Source: Sporichthya polymorpha DSM 43042
GTDB lineage: Bacteria; Actinomycetota; Actinomycetes; Sporichthyales; Sporichthyaceae
DNA: 64,000 nt
NCBI RefSeq assembly: GCF_000384115.1
Contig: NZ_KB913029.1
Coordinates: forward strand, 2,517,057-2,581,056
Direction of reading: 5' to 3'
A model generated the notes under the pieces. The model searched no databases. It was given only the letters and a program-made list of their open reading frames with translations, and was not told the origin of the DNA. Of this stretch, positions 8,226 to 15,819 are shown piece after piece. Every line of letters begins with the position of its first letter. Within the stretch, counting starts at the first letter, position 1. Position numbers and translations under genes: made by a program.

Positions 8226-9692
8226 ATGCCGCGCGCGAACCGTTCGATCCGCCGGGTCGGGGCCGTGCTCGTAGCAGTCGGCCTGCTCGCGGGGTGCGGG
8301 ACGCGTGTGGCCGAGGACCGCATCGAGCGGGCGTCCGGCCTCGGCGGTGAGCCGGTCGCGACCGCGGCGAGCATCGCGCCGGCGTCGGAGGCGGCCGGGT
8401 CCGCGTCGACGGCCGACCTCGCGGCCCCCGGCGCCGCAGTTCCGGTGACGGCGGATCAGAAAGTGATCGCGTCCGGTCCCGTGAAAGCCGCGGACCGCAC
8501 CGAGGGGGCGTCGGAGCGCCGGGAGGGCGCGCCCGGTCCGGCGGCGCCGACCGGTTGCACCAAGCCGTTGGCGCCCGTCGTCCTCGGGCAGACGGCGCCC
8601 GCGAGCGGCATCATCGGCGCGGCGACCGCCAACGCCCGCTCCGGCCTGGTGCTGTGGGCGCGGGTGGTCAATGCGCGAGGTGGACTCGCGTGCCACCCGG
8701 TGCAGCTGCACCAGATGGACGACGCCGCGGACCCCGTCCGCGTCACGAGCAACCTGACGACGCTGGTGAAGGACAAGGGCGCGGTCGCCATCGTGGCGGC
8801 GTACGTCCCGACGACGTTCTCGGCCGCGCGCCAGTTCGCGGAGCGGACCCGGATCCCCTTCGTCGGCGGGGATCTGATCGAACCGGGATGGTTCGCGAGC
8901 CCCTACCTGTTCCCGCAGGGCGGCACCCCGTTCGCGGCGTACGCCGGGGCGATCAAGGAAGCGGCCGCGGCGACGGGTGGCTCGAAGGTCGGACTGCTCT
9001 ACTGCGTCGAGGCCGGCGCGTGCGGACAGATCAACGAGAACTTCGAGGCGATGGTGAAGGCCGCGGGGCTGGAGTTCACCCTGCGGAAGGTCACCTCGAT
9101 CACCGCGCCCGACTACACCGCCGAGTGCCAGGCGATGAAGAGCGCGGGGGTCGAGGTGCTCTTTATGGCGATGGAAGGCGCGTCCGACAGTCGCGCCGCG
9201 CGGTCCTGCCGTGCGCTCGGGTACGAGCCGGCCGTGGCGGTCGGCGCCATCTCGGTGAGCGAGGCCGTGTCCAACGACCCGAACCTGCGGGCGATGGGCC
9301 TCTACCTCGGCACGGGCAACGCGCCGTTCACCGCCACCGACTCCGCCGGGGTCCGCGCCTTCCGCGCGGCCTACGACACCTACGCGCCCGGGTCGTCGAT
9401 CGACCAGAACACCATCTACGGCTGGGCCGCGGGCAAGCTGCTCGAAGCCGCGATCGCGACGGTCGCGGCGAAGGCGGCCGCCGGCGCGATCACGACCGCC
9501 CTGATCCTCGACGGGCTCGGGCAGGTCGCCGGCGAGACCCTCGACGGCCTCGCGCCCGGCATCACGTTCAGCAAGGGTGCACCGCCGAAGCTCAGCGACT
9601 GCTACTACAGCCTGACGATCACCGACCGCGGGTACGGCTCACCCCGTGGCAGCAAGGTCACCTGCCTCCGGGGTCTGCCGAAGGGGTTCTGA
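8226..9692 (+). CDS. ABC transporter substrate-binding lipoprotein (Liv type), SBP1
   Basis: A 488-aa periplasmic-binding-protein type I lipoprotein. The signal peptide ends in the lipobox LLAGC (Cys about 23). A low-complexity Ala/Gly linker runs to about residue 110, then the LivJ-like domain begins at APVVLGQTAPASGIIGAA. Cysteines recur in the mature domain (for example CHPVQLHQMDD, YCVEAGACGQ, YTAECQ), suggesting disulfides. It is clearly paralogous to the proteins at 15816 and 47903. It binds an unknown small ligand outside the membrane for import. The adjoining convergent genes are livF and livG, so it may serve the module at 9.7-17.4 kb. A perfect hairpin follows its stop. Confidence 0.88.
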   Translation: MPRANRSIRRVGAVLVAVGLLAGCGTRVAEDRIERASGLGGEPVATAASIAPASEAAGSASTADLAAPGAAVPVTADQKVIASGPVKAADRTEGASERREGAPGPAAPTGCTKPLAPVVLGQTAPASGIIGAATANARSGLVLWARVVNARGGLACHPVQLHQMDDAADPVRVTSNLTTLVKDKGAVAIVAAYVPTTFSAARQFAERTRIPFVGGDLIEPGWFASPYLFPQGGTPFAAYAGAIKEAAAATGGSKVGLLYCVEAGACGQINENFEAMVKAAGLEFTLRKVTSITAPDYTAECQAMKSAGVEVLFMAMEGASDSRAARSCRALGYEPAVAVGAISVSEAVSNDPNLRAMGLYLGTGNAPFTATDSAGVRAFRAAYDTYAPGSSIDQNTIYGWAAGKLLEAAIATVAAKAAAGAITTALILDGLGQVAGETLDGLAPGITFSKGAPPKLSDCYYSLTITDRGYGSPRGSKVTCLRGLPKGF

Positions 9693-9695
9693 CCC

Positions 9696-9724
9696 GTGCA
9701 CTGGAGATGACATCTCCAGTGCAC
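9696..9724. terminator. Perfect 29-nt palindrome between convergent genes; dispersed repeat copy 1
   Basis: GTGCACTGGAGATG is followed by one A and its exact complement, giving a 14-bp stem. It lies 3 bp after the SBP1 stop and 15 bp before the end of livF. Position suggests a bidirectional terminator or transcript-stabilising hairpin. Related 25-mers occur at 49060-49084 and 58288-58312, so it is also a dispersed repeat. Confidence 0.7.
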
Positions 9725-9739
9725 GGCCCGGGGTGGGGG

Positions 9740-10441
9740 TCAGTGGCCGACGTCGACGCCGACGTATTCGGCGAAGACGTCGGCGCCGTCGAGTTCGCTG
9801 GGTTGGCCGACGAAGGCGACCTCGCCCTTGTTGAGCAGGTAGACGTAGTCGGCGACCTCGAGAGCGCGGGTGACGTACTGCTCGACCAGGAGCAGGGAGG
9901 AACCCTGGTCGCGGAGCAGGGCGAGGAATTCGAAGATCTCGTCGACGATCTTGGGGGCGAGACCCATCGAGACCTCGTCGAGCAGGGCGACCTTGGGGTT
10001 CTGCACGTAGGTGCGGGCCAGGGCGACCATCTGCTGCTCGCCGCCGGACATCGTGCCGGCGGCCTGGTTGAGTCGCTCGCCGAGGCGGGGGAAGGCGGAG
10101 CAGGCCTTCTCGATCGATTCCTTCTCCTGGCCGGCGGGGGACTGCAGGACCAGGTTTTCCCGCACGGTCAGGGTGGGGAAGATGCCGCGGCCTTCGGGGA
10201 CGTGGCAGATGCCGCGCTTGACGAGCTGGTGCGGGGCTTTGCGGGTGACGTCCTCGCCGTCGAGGACCAGTCGGCCCTCGGTGGCGTGGATCAGCCCGGA
10301 CGCGACCCGCAGCAGCGTGGTCTTGCCGGCGCCGTTCGCCCCGAGCAACGCCACGACCGAACCCGGCGGGACGACGAGATCGACGCCGCGAAGCACCGTG
10401 GTGCCGGCGTACCCGGCGTGGACACCCTGAAGCTCGAACAT
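9740..10441 (-). CDS. livF: Liv-type ABC transporter ATPase LivF
   Basis: A 233-aa ATPase. Walker A is GANGAGKTT (about 34-42), the signature is MSGGEQQ, and Walker B runs VALLDEVSMGLAP. The PEGRGIFPTLTVREN segment is typical of LivF. It would energise import together with LivG upstream. The livG stop lies 30 bp upstream of its start, so the two are co-transcribed on the minus strand. The permease and SBP of this module are in the divergent operon at 11498-17369. Confidence 0.92.
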   Translation of the reverse strand: MFELQGVHAGYAGTTVLRGVDLVVPPGSVVALLGANGAGKTTLLRVASGLIHATEGRLVLDGEDVTRKAPHQLVKRGICHVPEGRGIFPTLTVRENLVLQSPAGQEKESIEKACSAFPRLGERLNQAAGTMSGGEQQMVALARTYVQNPKVALLDEVSMGLAPKIVDEIFEFLALLRDQGSSLLLVEQYVTRALEVADYVYLLNKGEVAFVGQPSELDGADVFAEYVGVDVGH

Positions 10442-10471
10442 GTCCTCTGACCTGCCTTCTCAGACTGCTGC

Positions 10472-11290
10472 TCAGACGTTCGCCGGGTCGAAGTTCTCCT
10501 CGAGGGACTCCTCGACCGCCTCGCTGCCGAGGTAGGCCGCGCGGACCAGGTCGGAGGTGCCGACCTCACGTGCGGTGCCCTCGAAGATGGGCTTGCCGAA
10601 GTCAAGGACGTGGATGTAGTCGCAGGTGCTCATGACCAGCGCCATGTCGTGCTCGACGATCAGGATCCCGACGCCGCGCTCGGCGACCAGCGAGCGCAGG
10701 ATCTCCCCGAACCGCTTGGTCTCGGCCTTGTCCAGACCCGAGGACGGCTCGTCGAGCAGCATGACCTGGAAGCCGCCGGCCATGCAGCGGGCGAGTTCGA
10801 CCAGACGGCGCTGACCGGTCGAGAGGTCGGCGGGGCGACGGTCGATCAGGTTCGTGATGCCGCACGCCTCGATGGCCTCGTCGACGGCGGCGGCCACGAC
10901 CCCGGCGTCGGAGCGCCGGCCCAGGATGTGCCGCCACGGTTTCGAGCCCGCGAGCCCGGCCTCGCGGCCGAGGGAGACGTTGTCCCGCACCGTGAGTGAG
11001 TCGAACAGTTCCATGCGCTGGAACGTGCGGCCCAGACCCTTCTGCGCGCGGTGGTGCGGGGTCGAACCGGTGACGTCCTCACCGAACAGATGCACCGATC
11101 CCGACGTCGGGCGCAGCAGGCCGGTGCAGGCGTTGAACGTCGTCGTCTTGCCCGCGCCGTTCGGACCGATCAGGCCCGTGATCCGCCCCTTCGGAGCGTC
11201 CAGGCTGATCCGATCCACGGCCAGGTGACCGCCGTACCGGACCGACACCTCCCGCACCGCAAGACCGTCCACAACGTCCTGACCTGCCAT
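10472..11290 (-). CDS. livG: Liv-type ABC transporter ATPase LivG
   Basis: A 272-aa ATPase with Walker [10 protein letters not shown] (about 43-51), LivG-specific TTTFNACTGLLRPTSG, RTFQRMELFDSLTVRDN, signature STGQRRLVELAR and Walker B VMLLDEPSSGLD. A good GGAGG ribosome-binding site lies about 8 nt before the ATG. The upstream gap contains a GGACA-N3-TGTCC-type site at 11337-11349, 47 bp from the start codon, so it is likely controlled with the beta-oxidation genes that share this site. Confidence 0.93.
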   Translation of the reverse strand: MAGQDVVDGLAVREVSVRYGGHLAVDRISLDAPKGRITGLIGPNGAGKTTTFNACTGLLRPTSGSVHLFGEDVTGSTPHHRAQKGLGRTFQRMELFDSLTVRDNVSLGREAGLAGSKPWRHILGRRSDAGVVAAAVDEAIEACGITNLIDRRPADLSTGQRRLVELARCMAGGFQVMLLDEPSSGLDKAETKRFGEILRSLVAERGVGILIVEHDMALVMSTCDYIHVLDFGKPIFEGTAREVGTSDLVRAAYLGSEAVEESLEENFDPANV

Positions 11291-11336
11291 TTTTCCTCCA
11301 GAACCTACAGGGTCTAGACAAATGGACCATGCATCT

Positions 11337-11349
11337 GAACACTGTGTCC
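11337..11349. promoter_or_regulatory. GGACA-N3-TGTCC operator variant upstream of livG
   Basis: The plus strand reads GAACA CTG TGTCC followed by AGACA, so the flanking TCTGGACA seen at the other sites is kept on the minus strand. One base departs from perfect symmetry. A weaker half-match, AGACA AAT GGACC, lies at 11316-11328. It belongs to a family of at least seven sites in this window. Confidence 0.55.
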
Positions 11350-11380
11350 AGACAGGACGGCCAAGCTAGCACAGATGTGA

Positions 11381-11408
11381 TTGAACCCACACGAAACGTC
11401 TGTATAGT
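11381..11408 (+). promoter_or_regulatory. Sigma-70-type promoter for the 11.5-17.4 kb operon
   Basis: TTGAAC (11381-11386), a 16-nt spacer and TATAGT (11403-11408) match a housekeeping promoter well and stand out in high-GC DNA. Transcription would start near 11415, leaving a leader of about 83 nt before the ATG at 11498. Repeated TCCAG-type pentamers about 13 bp apart follow at 11428-11464. Confidence 0.6.
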
Positions 11409-11497
11409 ACCTGCTGGCTACACGGAGTCCAGACACTCAATCCAGTCTCAAGATCCAATCCAGATCCATCGCTGATTCCGGCGAAGGGAGGCGGCGA

Positions 11498-12943
11498 ATG
11501 CCGCGCACACGAGGGCTCGCGAGGAACACGTCCTGGCTGATGCCCGGGCTCGTCGGCGTCGCTCTGCTCGGGGCGACCACGCTGGCGTGGACTCCGTCCG
11601 CGGACGCGGACGTCGAGTCCTTCTACAACGCGAGCGCCCGGTCGGTCGTGGTCGATGCGTACTTCACGAACTCGACCATCCCCGGCGGCGTGCGTCCCGA
11701 GGGCGGTGGGCCGCAGACCGACGTCGCGCAGTCCTCGCTCGACAAGGGGGACGCGAACGCCTCGTTCCCGTACTTCGGTGACTACGTGCCGACCGCGCCC
11801 GGTGTGGTGTCCGGTCTGTTCGGGGTACCGGTGCCGCCGTACCCGTTGACGGCGTCCTCGACGTTCGGCGGCGCGCCGGCGCGAGTGAACTACCCGGGCA
11901 TCGAACTCTCGGCGACGAGCCGTTCGACCTCCACGGTGGCCGACGCGATCGCCGGCTCGGCCGGATCTGGCGCGGTGTCACATTCCGAGGTCGACGAGAG
12001 CCCGGACGGCAACGTCGTCGCGAACGCGACGGCGTCCTCGCCGCTGACGGTGCTCGGTCCGCTGGTCAGCCTGAAGGGCTTCGACTCGGCGGTCTCGGTG
12101 GTCGCGGACGCGAACGGCACGCTGACCCGGACCTCGAACTTCACGATCGACGAGATCTCGATCCCGGGTCTGGTGCTGCGGATCCCGGAGCAGACGCCGA
12201 GTTCGTACCCGGTCCCGTTCCCGGTGCCGATCCCCGGCGTCCCGGCCCCGGAGCCGATCCCGGCTCCGCCGTTGCCGATCCCGAACGGGGGCGCGACGCT
12301 GGTCGAGCCGAAGATCGGCTTTGTCAACGGCTACTTCGTCGTGACCCAGCCCTTCGAGGGTGAGACGCAGAAGTACGCGGTCCCGGCCGACGCGGTGGTC
12401 GAGGCTTTCAAGGCCCAAGGCGTGACGCTGGCCTACACCGCGCCGCGTGAGCTCAAGGACGGGATCACCGGTGGCGTGTTCACGGTGAACTACACGTTCC
12501 CGGCCCCGCCGGAGAACCCCTTCTACCAGGGCGAGACCCCGGCGACGTTCATCGTCGGCGCGACCGCCGCGATGGTCCAGCGCGCCCCCGAGACCGCGGG
12601 CGGTCCCGAGGGCGGTCTGGGCGCCGTCCCGGCCGTCGACGCGGCCGGTGCCGGCACCGGCGGTCTGCCGTTGGCGCCCGCCCCCGCCACCGACCTCGCG
12701 GGCATCGGAGCGCTGCCCGCAACTCCGGCCGGGGGGATCCCCACGGTCGACTTCGCGCCTCAGGCCGGTGCCGGTGACGCCGCGTCAGGCGTCGGCGCGG
12801 CCCTGATGTCGGCGGGGTTGCCCGCCTTCCTGTCCAGCGACTTCTCGGCCATCTATCTGGCCCTGGTCGGTCTCACGCTGATCGGTCTGCTGGCCGCAGC
12901 GGTCCTCGGTGCCAAGGGAGTGTCGGCGCGATGGAATTCCTGA
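11498..12943 (+). CDS. Secreted, C-terminally membrane-anchored protein of the Liv module (A)
   Basis: A 481-aa protein of unknown function. A signal peptide (about 1-38, hydrophobic MPGLVGVALLGATTLAW, cleavage near ADA) is followed by a Ser/Thr/Ala-rich, beta-rich-looking ectodomain. Next come a Pro-rich stretch at about 230-265 (VPFPVPIPGVPAPEPIPAPP) and a Gly/Ala/Pro-rich stalk. A C-terminal helix (about 450-473) ends in a short basic tail without an LPxTG motif. A paralogue with the same layout lies at 44810, also beside a Liv transporter and followed by a small two-helix membrane protein. It may be a surface accessory or substrate-capturing part of the importer; that is inference. Its end overlaps the next start by 13 bp. 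Confidence 0.7.
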   Translation: MPRTRGLARNTSWLMPGLVGVALLGATTLAWTPSADADVESFYNASARSVVVDAYFTNSTIPGGVRPEGGGPQTDVAQSSLDKGDANASFPYFGDYVPTAPGVVSGLFGVPVPPYPLTASSTFGGAPARVNYPGIELSATSRSTSTVADAIAGSAGSGAVSHSEVDESPDGNVVANATASSPLTVLGPLVSLKGFDSAVSVVADANGTLTRTSNFTIDEISIPGLVLRIPEQTPSSYPVPFPVPIPGVPAPEPIPAPPLPIPNGGATLVEPKIGFVNGYFVVTQPFEGETQKYAVPADAVVEAFKAQGVTLAYTAPRELKDGITGGVFTVNYTFPAPPENPFYQGETPATFIVGATAAMVQRAPETAGGPEGGLGAVPAVDAAGAGTGGLPLAPAPATDLAGIGALPATPAGGIPTVDFAPQAGAGDAASGVGAALMSAGLPAFLSSDFSAIYLALVGLTLIGLLAAAVLGAKGVSARWNS

Positions 12944-13245
12944 ACCTGGTTCGGTCCCAGTGGGACCGCACGATCGCGATCGCCTGCGCTCTTGCGGGCG
13001 CGGTGGCCTTGCTCATCGGGTGGATCGGCACGTCCGGCACCGAGCACGTGGCCGAGCAGTTGCCCTACATCGTCTCGGCCGGTCTGACCGGGGTGTTCCT
13101 CCTCGGCGTCGCGGCGGTGCTGTGGATCACCGCGGACCTGCGGGACGAGTGGCGTGAGCTGCGCCGGGTCGGCAACCTCCTGGAGCGCGAACTCGGTGCT
13201 CGGGAGCTGGATGCGCGCGGCGCGGGCGCCCATGTCCGCAGTTGA
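12931..13245 (+). CDS. Small two-helix membrane protein of the Liv module (A)
   Basis: A 104-aa protein with two transmembrane helices (about 16-34 and 50-70) and a charged, probably coiled C-terminal tail (DEWRELRRVGNLLERELG). The segment QLPYIVSAGLTGVFLLGV aligns with QMPYLASGGLVGLALIGL of the 127-aa protein at 46170, so the two are homologues in equivalent positions. Function is unknown. It overlaps its upstream neighbour by 13 bp and the next gene by 14 bp, indicating tight translational coupling. Confidence 0.72.
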   Translation: MEFLNLVRSQWDRTIAIACALAGAVALLIGWIGTSGTEHVAEQLPYIVSAGLTGVFLLGVAAVLWITADLRDEWRELRRVGNLLERELGARELDARGAGAHVRS

Positions 13246-13870
13246 GACCTCCGGGACGACTGCGGTGAGCGGTGCCGTGAACGCCGACGCTGCCGACGTC
13301 ACCCGGTCGGACGAGGTCGGTCGCCCGGCCACGGCGGGGCCGTCGAGTCCGCGGCGCCGGCGGCGGTATTTGCGCGAGCCGGTGCCGTGGCGGCGGTCGG
13401 ACCTGACCCGCGCGCTGGTGCTCGCGGTGCTCGGTGCGGGGATCGGCGTCTGGGCCTGGATCGGTGTCAGCGGCGAGGTCCGCCTGCGTGAGCAGGAGAT
13501 CTGGGTGGTGGTGGCGTGCTTCGGCGCGGCCGTGGCCGCCTGCGGTGCCGTGTACTTCCTGACCGTCGCCTCGCGTGAGGTGCGCCTGGGTCAGCGTCAG
13601 CTGATGTTCGACCTCGCCGACGTGATGGGCTGGTCGGTGACGGTGACCAAGCGCGGCCGGCTGCAGTTGCACGCGGCCGCTGAGGTCGAGGACGTCGAGG
13701 ACGTCGAGGACGTGGTGGTTTCTGGTCCTGACGCGCTCGTGGTGGGCCCGGGTATGACGATGGTGCACCGCAGTGAGTGCCCGATCGCGCGGAACAAGCC
13801 GGTCGAACCGATCAGCGCCGCCGACGCGGCCGCCCGGAGTCTGAGCAGTTGTGGGGTGTGCCGCTCATGA
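13232..13870 (+). CDS. Membrane protein with C-terminal Cys/His motif
   Basis: A 212-aa protein I do not recognise. An Arg-rich cytoplasmic N-terminus (RRRRRYLREP) precedes two transmembrane helices (about 60-80 and 95-117). The C-terminal soluble part contains an EVEDVEDVEDVVV acidic run. It ends with a potential metal site, VHRSECPIARNK and SSCGVCRS at the last residues. The second Liv module has no counterpart, so it is specific to this operon. The ATG at 13232 was preferred; the longer frame upstream overlaps the previous gene. Its TGA overlaps the permease ATG (ATGA). A role in permease assembly or metal/redox sensing is possible but unsupported. Confidence 0.65.
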   Translation: MSAVETSGTTAVSGAVNADAADVTRSDEVGRPATAGPSSPRRRRRYLREPVPWRRSDLTRALVLAVLGAGIGVWAWIGVSGEVRLREQEIWVVVACFGAAVAACGAVYFLTVASREVRLGQRQLMFDLADVMGWSVTVTKRGRLQLHAAAEVEDVEDVEDVVVSGPDALVVGPGMTMVHRSECPIARNKPVEPISAADAAARSLSSCGVCRS

Positions 13871-15819
13871 ACGAGTACCTGCCCTATCTGATCTTCGGTG
13901 TGGTCACCGGTTCGATCTACGGCATCTGCGCCATGGGTCTGGTGCTGACCTACAAGACCTCGGGCGTGTTCAACTTCGGTCACGGCGCGGTCTGCGCCCT
14001 GTCGGCCTACGCCTTCTTCGACCTGCGACAGCAGCAGGGCTTGTCGTGGCCGGTGGCCGCGTTCGTGGTCGTGTTCGTGATCGGCCCGTTGGTCGGTCTG
14101 GTGATGGAGCGGCTGGCCGCGGGCCTGGCGCCGGTCTCCACGGCCTACAAGATCGTGGGCACCGTCGGTCTGCTGGTGTTCATCCAGGCGCTCATCGTCC
14201 TGCGGTACACCGGTCAGGGCCGCCGGTTCGACTACTTCCTCCCGCAGGACGAGGCGTTCTCGATCTCGGGCGTCGGCGTGACCGTGGACCAGTGCATCAC
14301 CGTCGGCATCGGCGCGGCCGCCGCGATCGGGCTGTTCGCCTTCTTCCGCTACACCCGGTTGGGCACCGCGATCCGCGGTGTGGTCGATGACCCGCAACTG
14401 CTCGACATGACCGGTGAGTCCCCGACCAAGGTGCGGCGGACCGCCTGGGTGATCGGCTCGATCTTCGCCTCGGCGTCCGGCATCCTGTTCGCCTCCACGC
14501 AGCAGCAGGTCGACGTCAACGTCCTCGCGATCCTCATCGTCCAGGCCTTCGGCGCCGCGACGATCGCCCTGTTCCGCAACCTGCCGATGTGTTTCGTCGG
14601 TGGCGTCATCGTGGCGCTGGCCCAGAAGCTGGTGTCCAAGGACCTGTCGACCTCCTCCGAGCAGCTCGCCGGTCTGGACCTCACGGTTCCGTTCATCGTG
14701 CTGTTCATCGGTCTGCTGGTGATCCCGCGCCGGCACCTGGTCGAGGTCGGGCGGCAGGTCAAGCCCCGCGCCGCCAAGGAGAGCCGGGTCTCGCTGCGCG
14801 ACCGGCGGATCATCCTCGGCCTCGTGCTGGCCGCGGCGCTGACCGTGCCGGCGTTCTCGGGCACGCACCAGATCGCCTGGAACGTCGCGCTCACCCAGGT
14901 CGGGCTGTTCATGTCCCTGCACCTTTTGGTGCGCATCTCCGGGCAGATCTCCCTCGGGCAGATCGGCTTCGCCGCGATCGGGGCCTCGACCTTCGCGCAC
15001 ATGCTCGGTCGGGGCATGCCCTGGCCGCTCGCGCTGCTGGTCGCCGGCCTGATCTGCGTGCCGGTCTCCCTCGTGATCGCCGTCCCCGCGATCCGCCTGT
15101 CCGGGCTCTACCTCGGCCTCGCGACGCTCGGGTTCGGCATCGTGCTCAACCAGTTCTTCTACGCCAAGGACTACATGTTCGGGTTCGGCTCGGTCGACAC
15201 CGAGCGGCCCACGTTCTGGGACATGGACACCTCCGAGTCGCACTACTACTACCTGTTGCTCGGAATCGCCGCCGCCTGCGTCGCCCTGGTGCTCTGGATC
15301 GAGCGCTCCCGCCTGGGCCGGCTGCTGCGCGGCATGGCCGATGCCCCGGTCGCGCTGTCCACCCTCGGTCTGGCGGTCAACATCTCCCGCACGATCGTGT
15401 TCTGCATCGCCGGCTTCCTCGCCGGCATCTCCGGGGCCCTGTATGCCTCGATGTTCGGCTCGGTCAGCGCGGAGAGCTACTTCTTCGTCCAGTCGCTGAT
15501 CGTGCTCGCGGTGCTCGCGATCTCCGGCCGGCGCACCGTCGTCGCCGCGATCGTCGCGCCGATCCTGCTCTACGTCGTGCCGAACTACATCACCAACGAG
15601 GACTTCTTCCAGTGCCTCCAGATGTTCTTCGGTCTCGCCGCGATCGCCGCCGCCATCGGTTCCCAGGGCGCGTTCGACCGCTGGTACGCCGCGACCGCGG
15701 CACGTCACTCCTCCCGTCGCTCCGGCCCGGCGTCCGTCCGGGTCGAGGACTACCTCGCCAAGAAGGTCTGCCGCCCTGCACCGGCGGATGACCGCGAACC
15801 CGTTGGAGCATCCCGATGA
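13867..15819 (+). CDS. Fused LivH-LivM branched-chain-type ABC permease
   Basis: A 650-aa single-chain permease. Residues about 1-295 are LivH-like (GLVLTYKTSGVFNFGHGAV, then GTAIRGVVDDPQLLDMTGES). Residues about 320-630 are LivM-like (GQISLGQIGFAAIGA, RLSGLYLGLATLGFGI, RSRLGRLLRGMADAPVA). In the second module (41214 and 42092) these are two separate proteins, so the fusion is specific to this operon. It would form the whole membrane channel with the LivF/LivG ATPases encoded at 9740-11290. Its ATG overlaps the upstream stop and its stop overlaps the SBP2 start, both as ATGA. Confidence 0.92.
   Translation: MNEYLPYLIFGVVTGSIYGICAMGLVLTYKTSGVFNFGHGAVCALSAYAFFDLRQQQGLSWPVAAFVVVFVIGPLVGLVMERLAAGLAPVSTAYKIVGTVGLLVFIQALIVLRYTGQGRRFDYFLPQDEAFSISGVGVTVDQCITVGIGAAAAIGLFAFFRYTRLGTAIRGVVDDPQLLDMTGESPTKVRRTAWVIGSIFASASGILFASTQQQVDVNVLAILIVQAFGAATIALFRNLPMCFVGGVIVALAQKLVSKDLSTSSEQLAGLDLTVPFIVLFIGLLVIPRRHLVEVGRQVKPRAAKESRVSLRDRRIILGLVLAAALTVPAFSGTHQIAWNVALTQVGLFMSLHLLVRISGQISLGQIGFAAIGASTFAHMLGRGMPWPLALLVAGLICVPVSLVIAVPAIRLSGLYLGLATLGFGIVLNQFFYAKDYMFGFGSVDTERPTFWDMDTSESHYYYLLLGIAAACVALVLWIERSRLGRLLRGMADAPVALSTLGLAVNISRTIVFCIAGFLAGISGALYASMFGSVSAESYFFVQSLIVLAVLAISGRRTVVAAIVAPILLYVVPNYITNEDFFQCLQMFFGLAAIAAAIGSQGAFDRWYAATAARHSSRRSGPASVRVEDYLAKKVCRPAPADDREPVGASR

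Noticed and set aside
13597-15708. 703-codon antisense frame over the fused permease
   Set aside because: Same codon-bias artefact; translation is low-complexity Asp/Arg/His-rich and the sense frame is an unmistakable permease.
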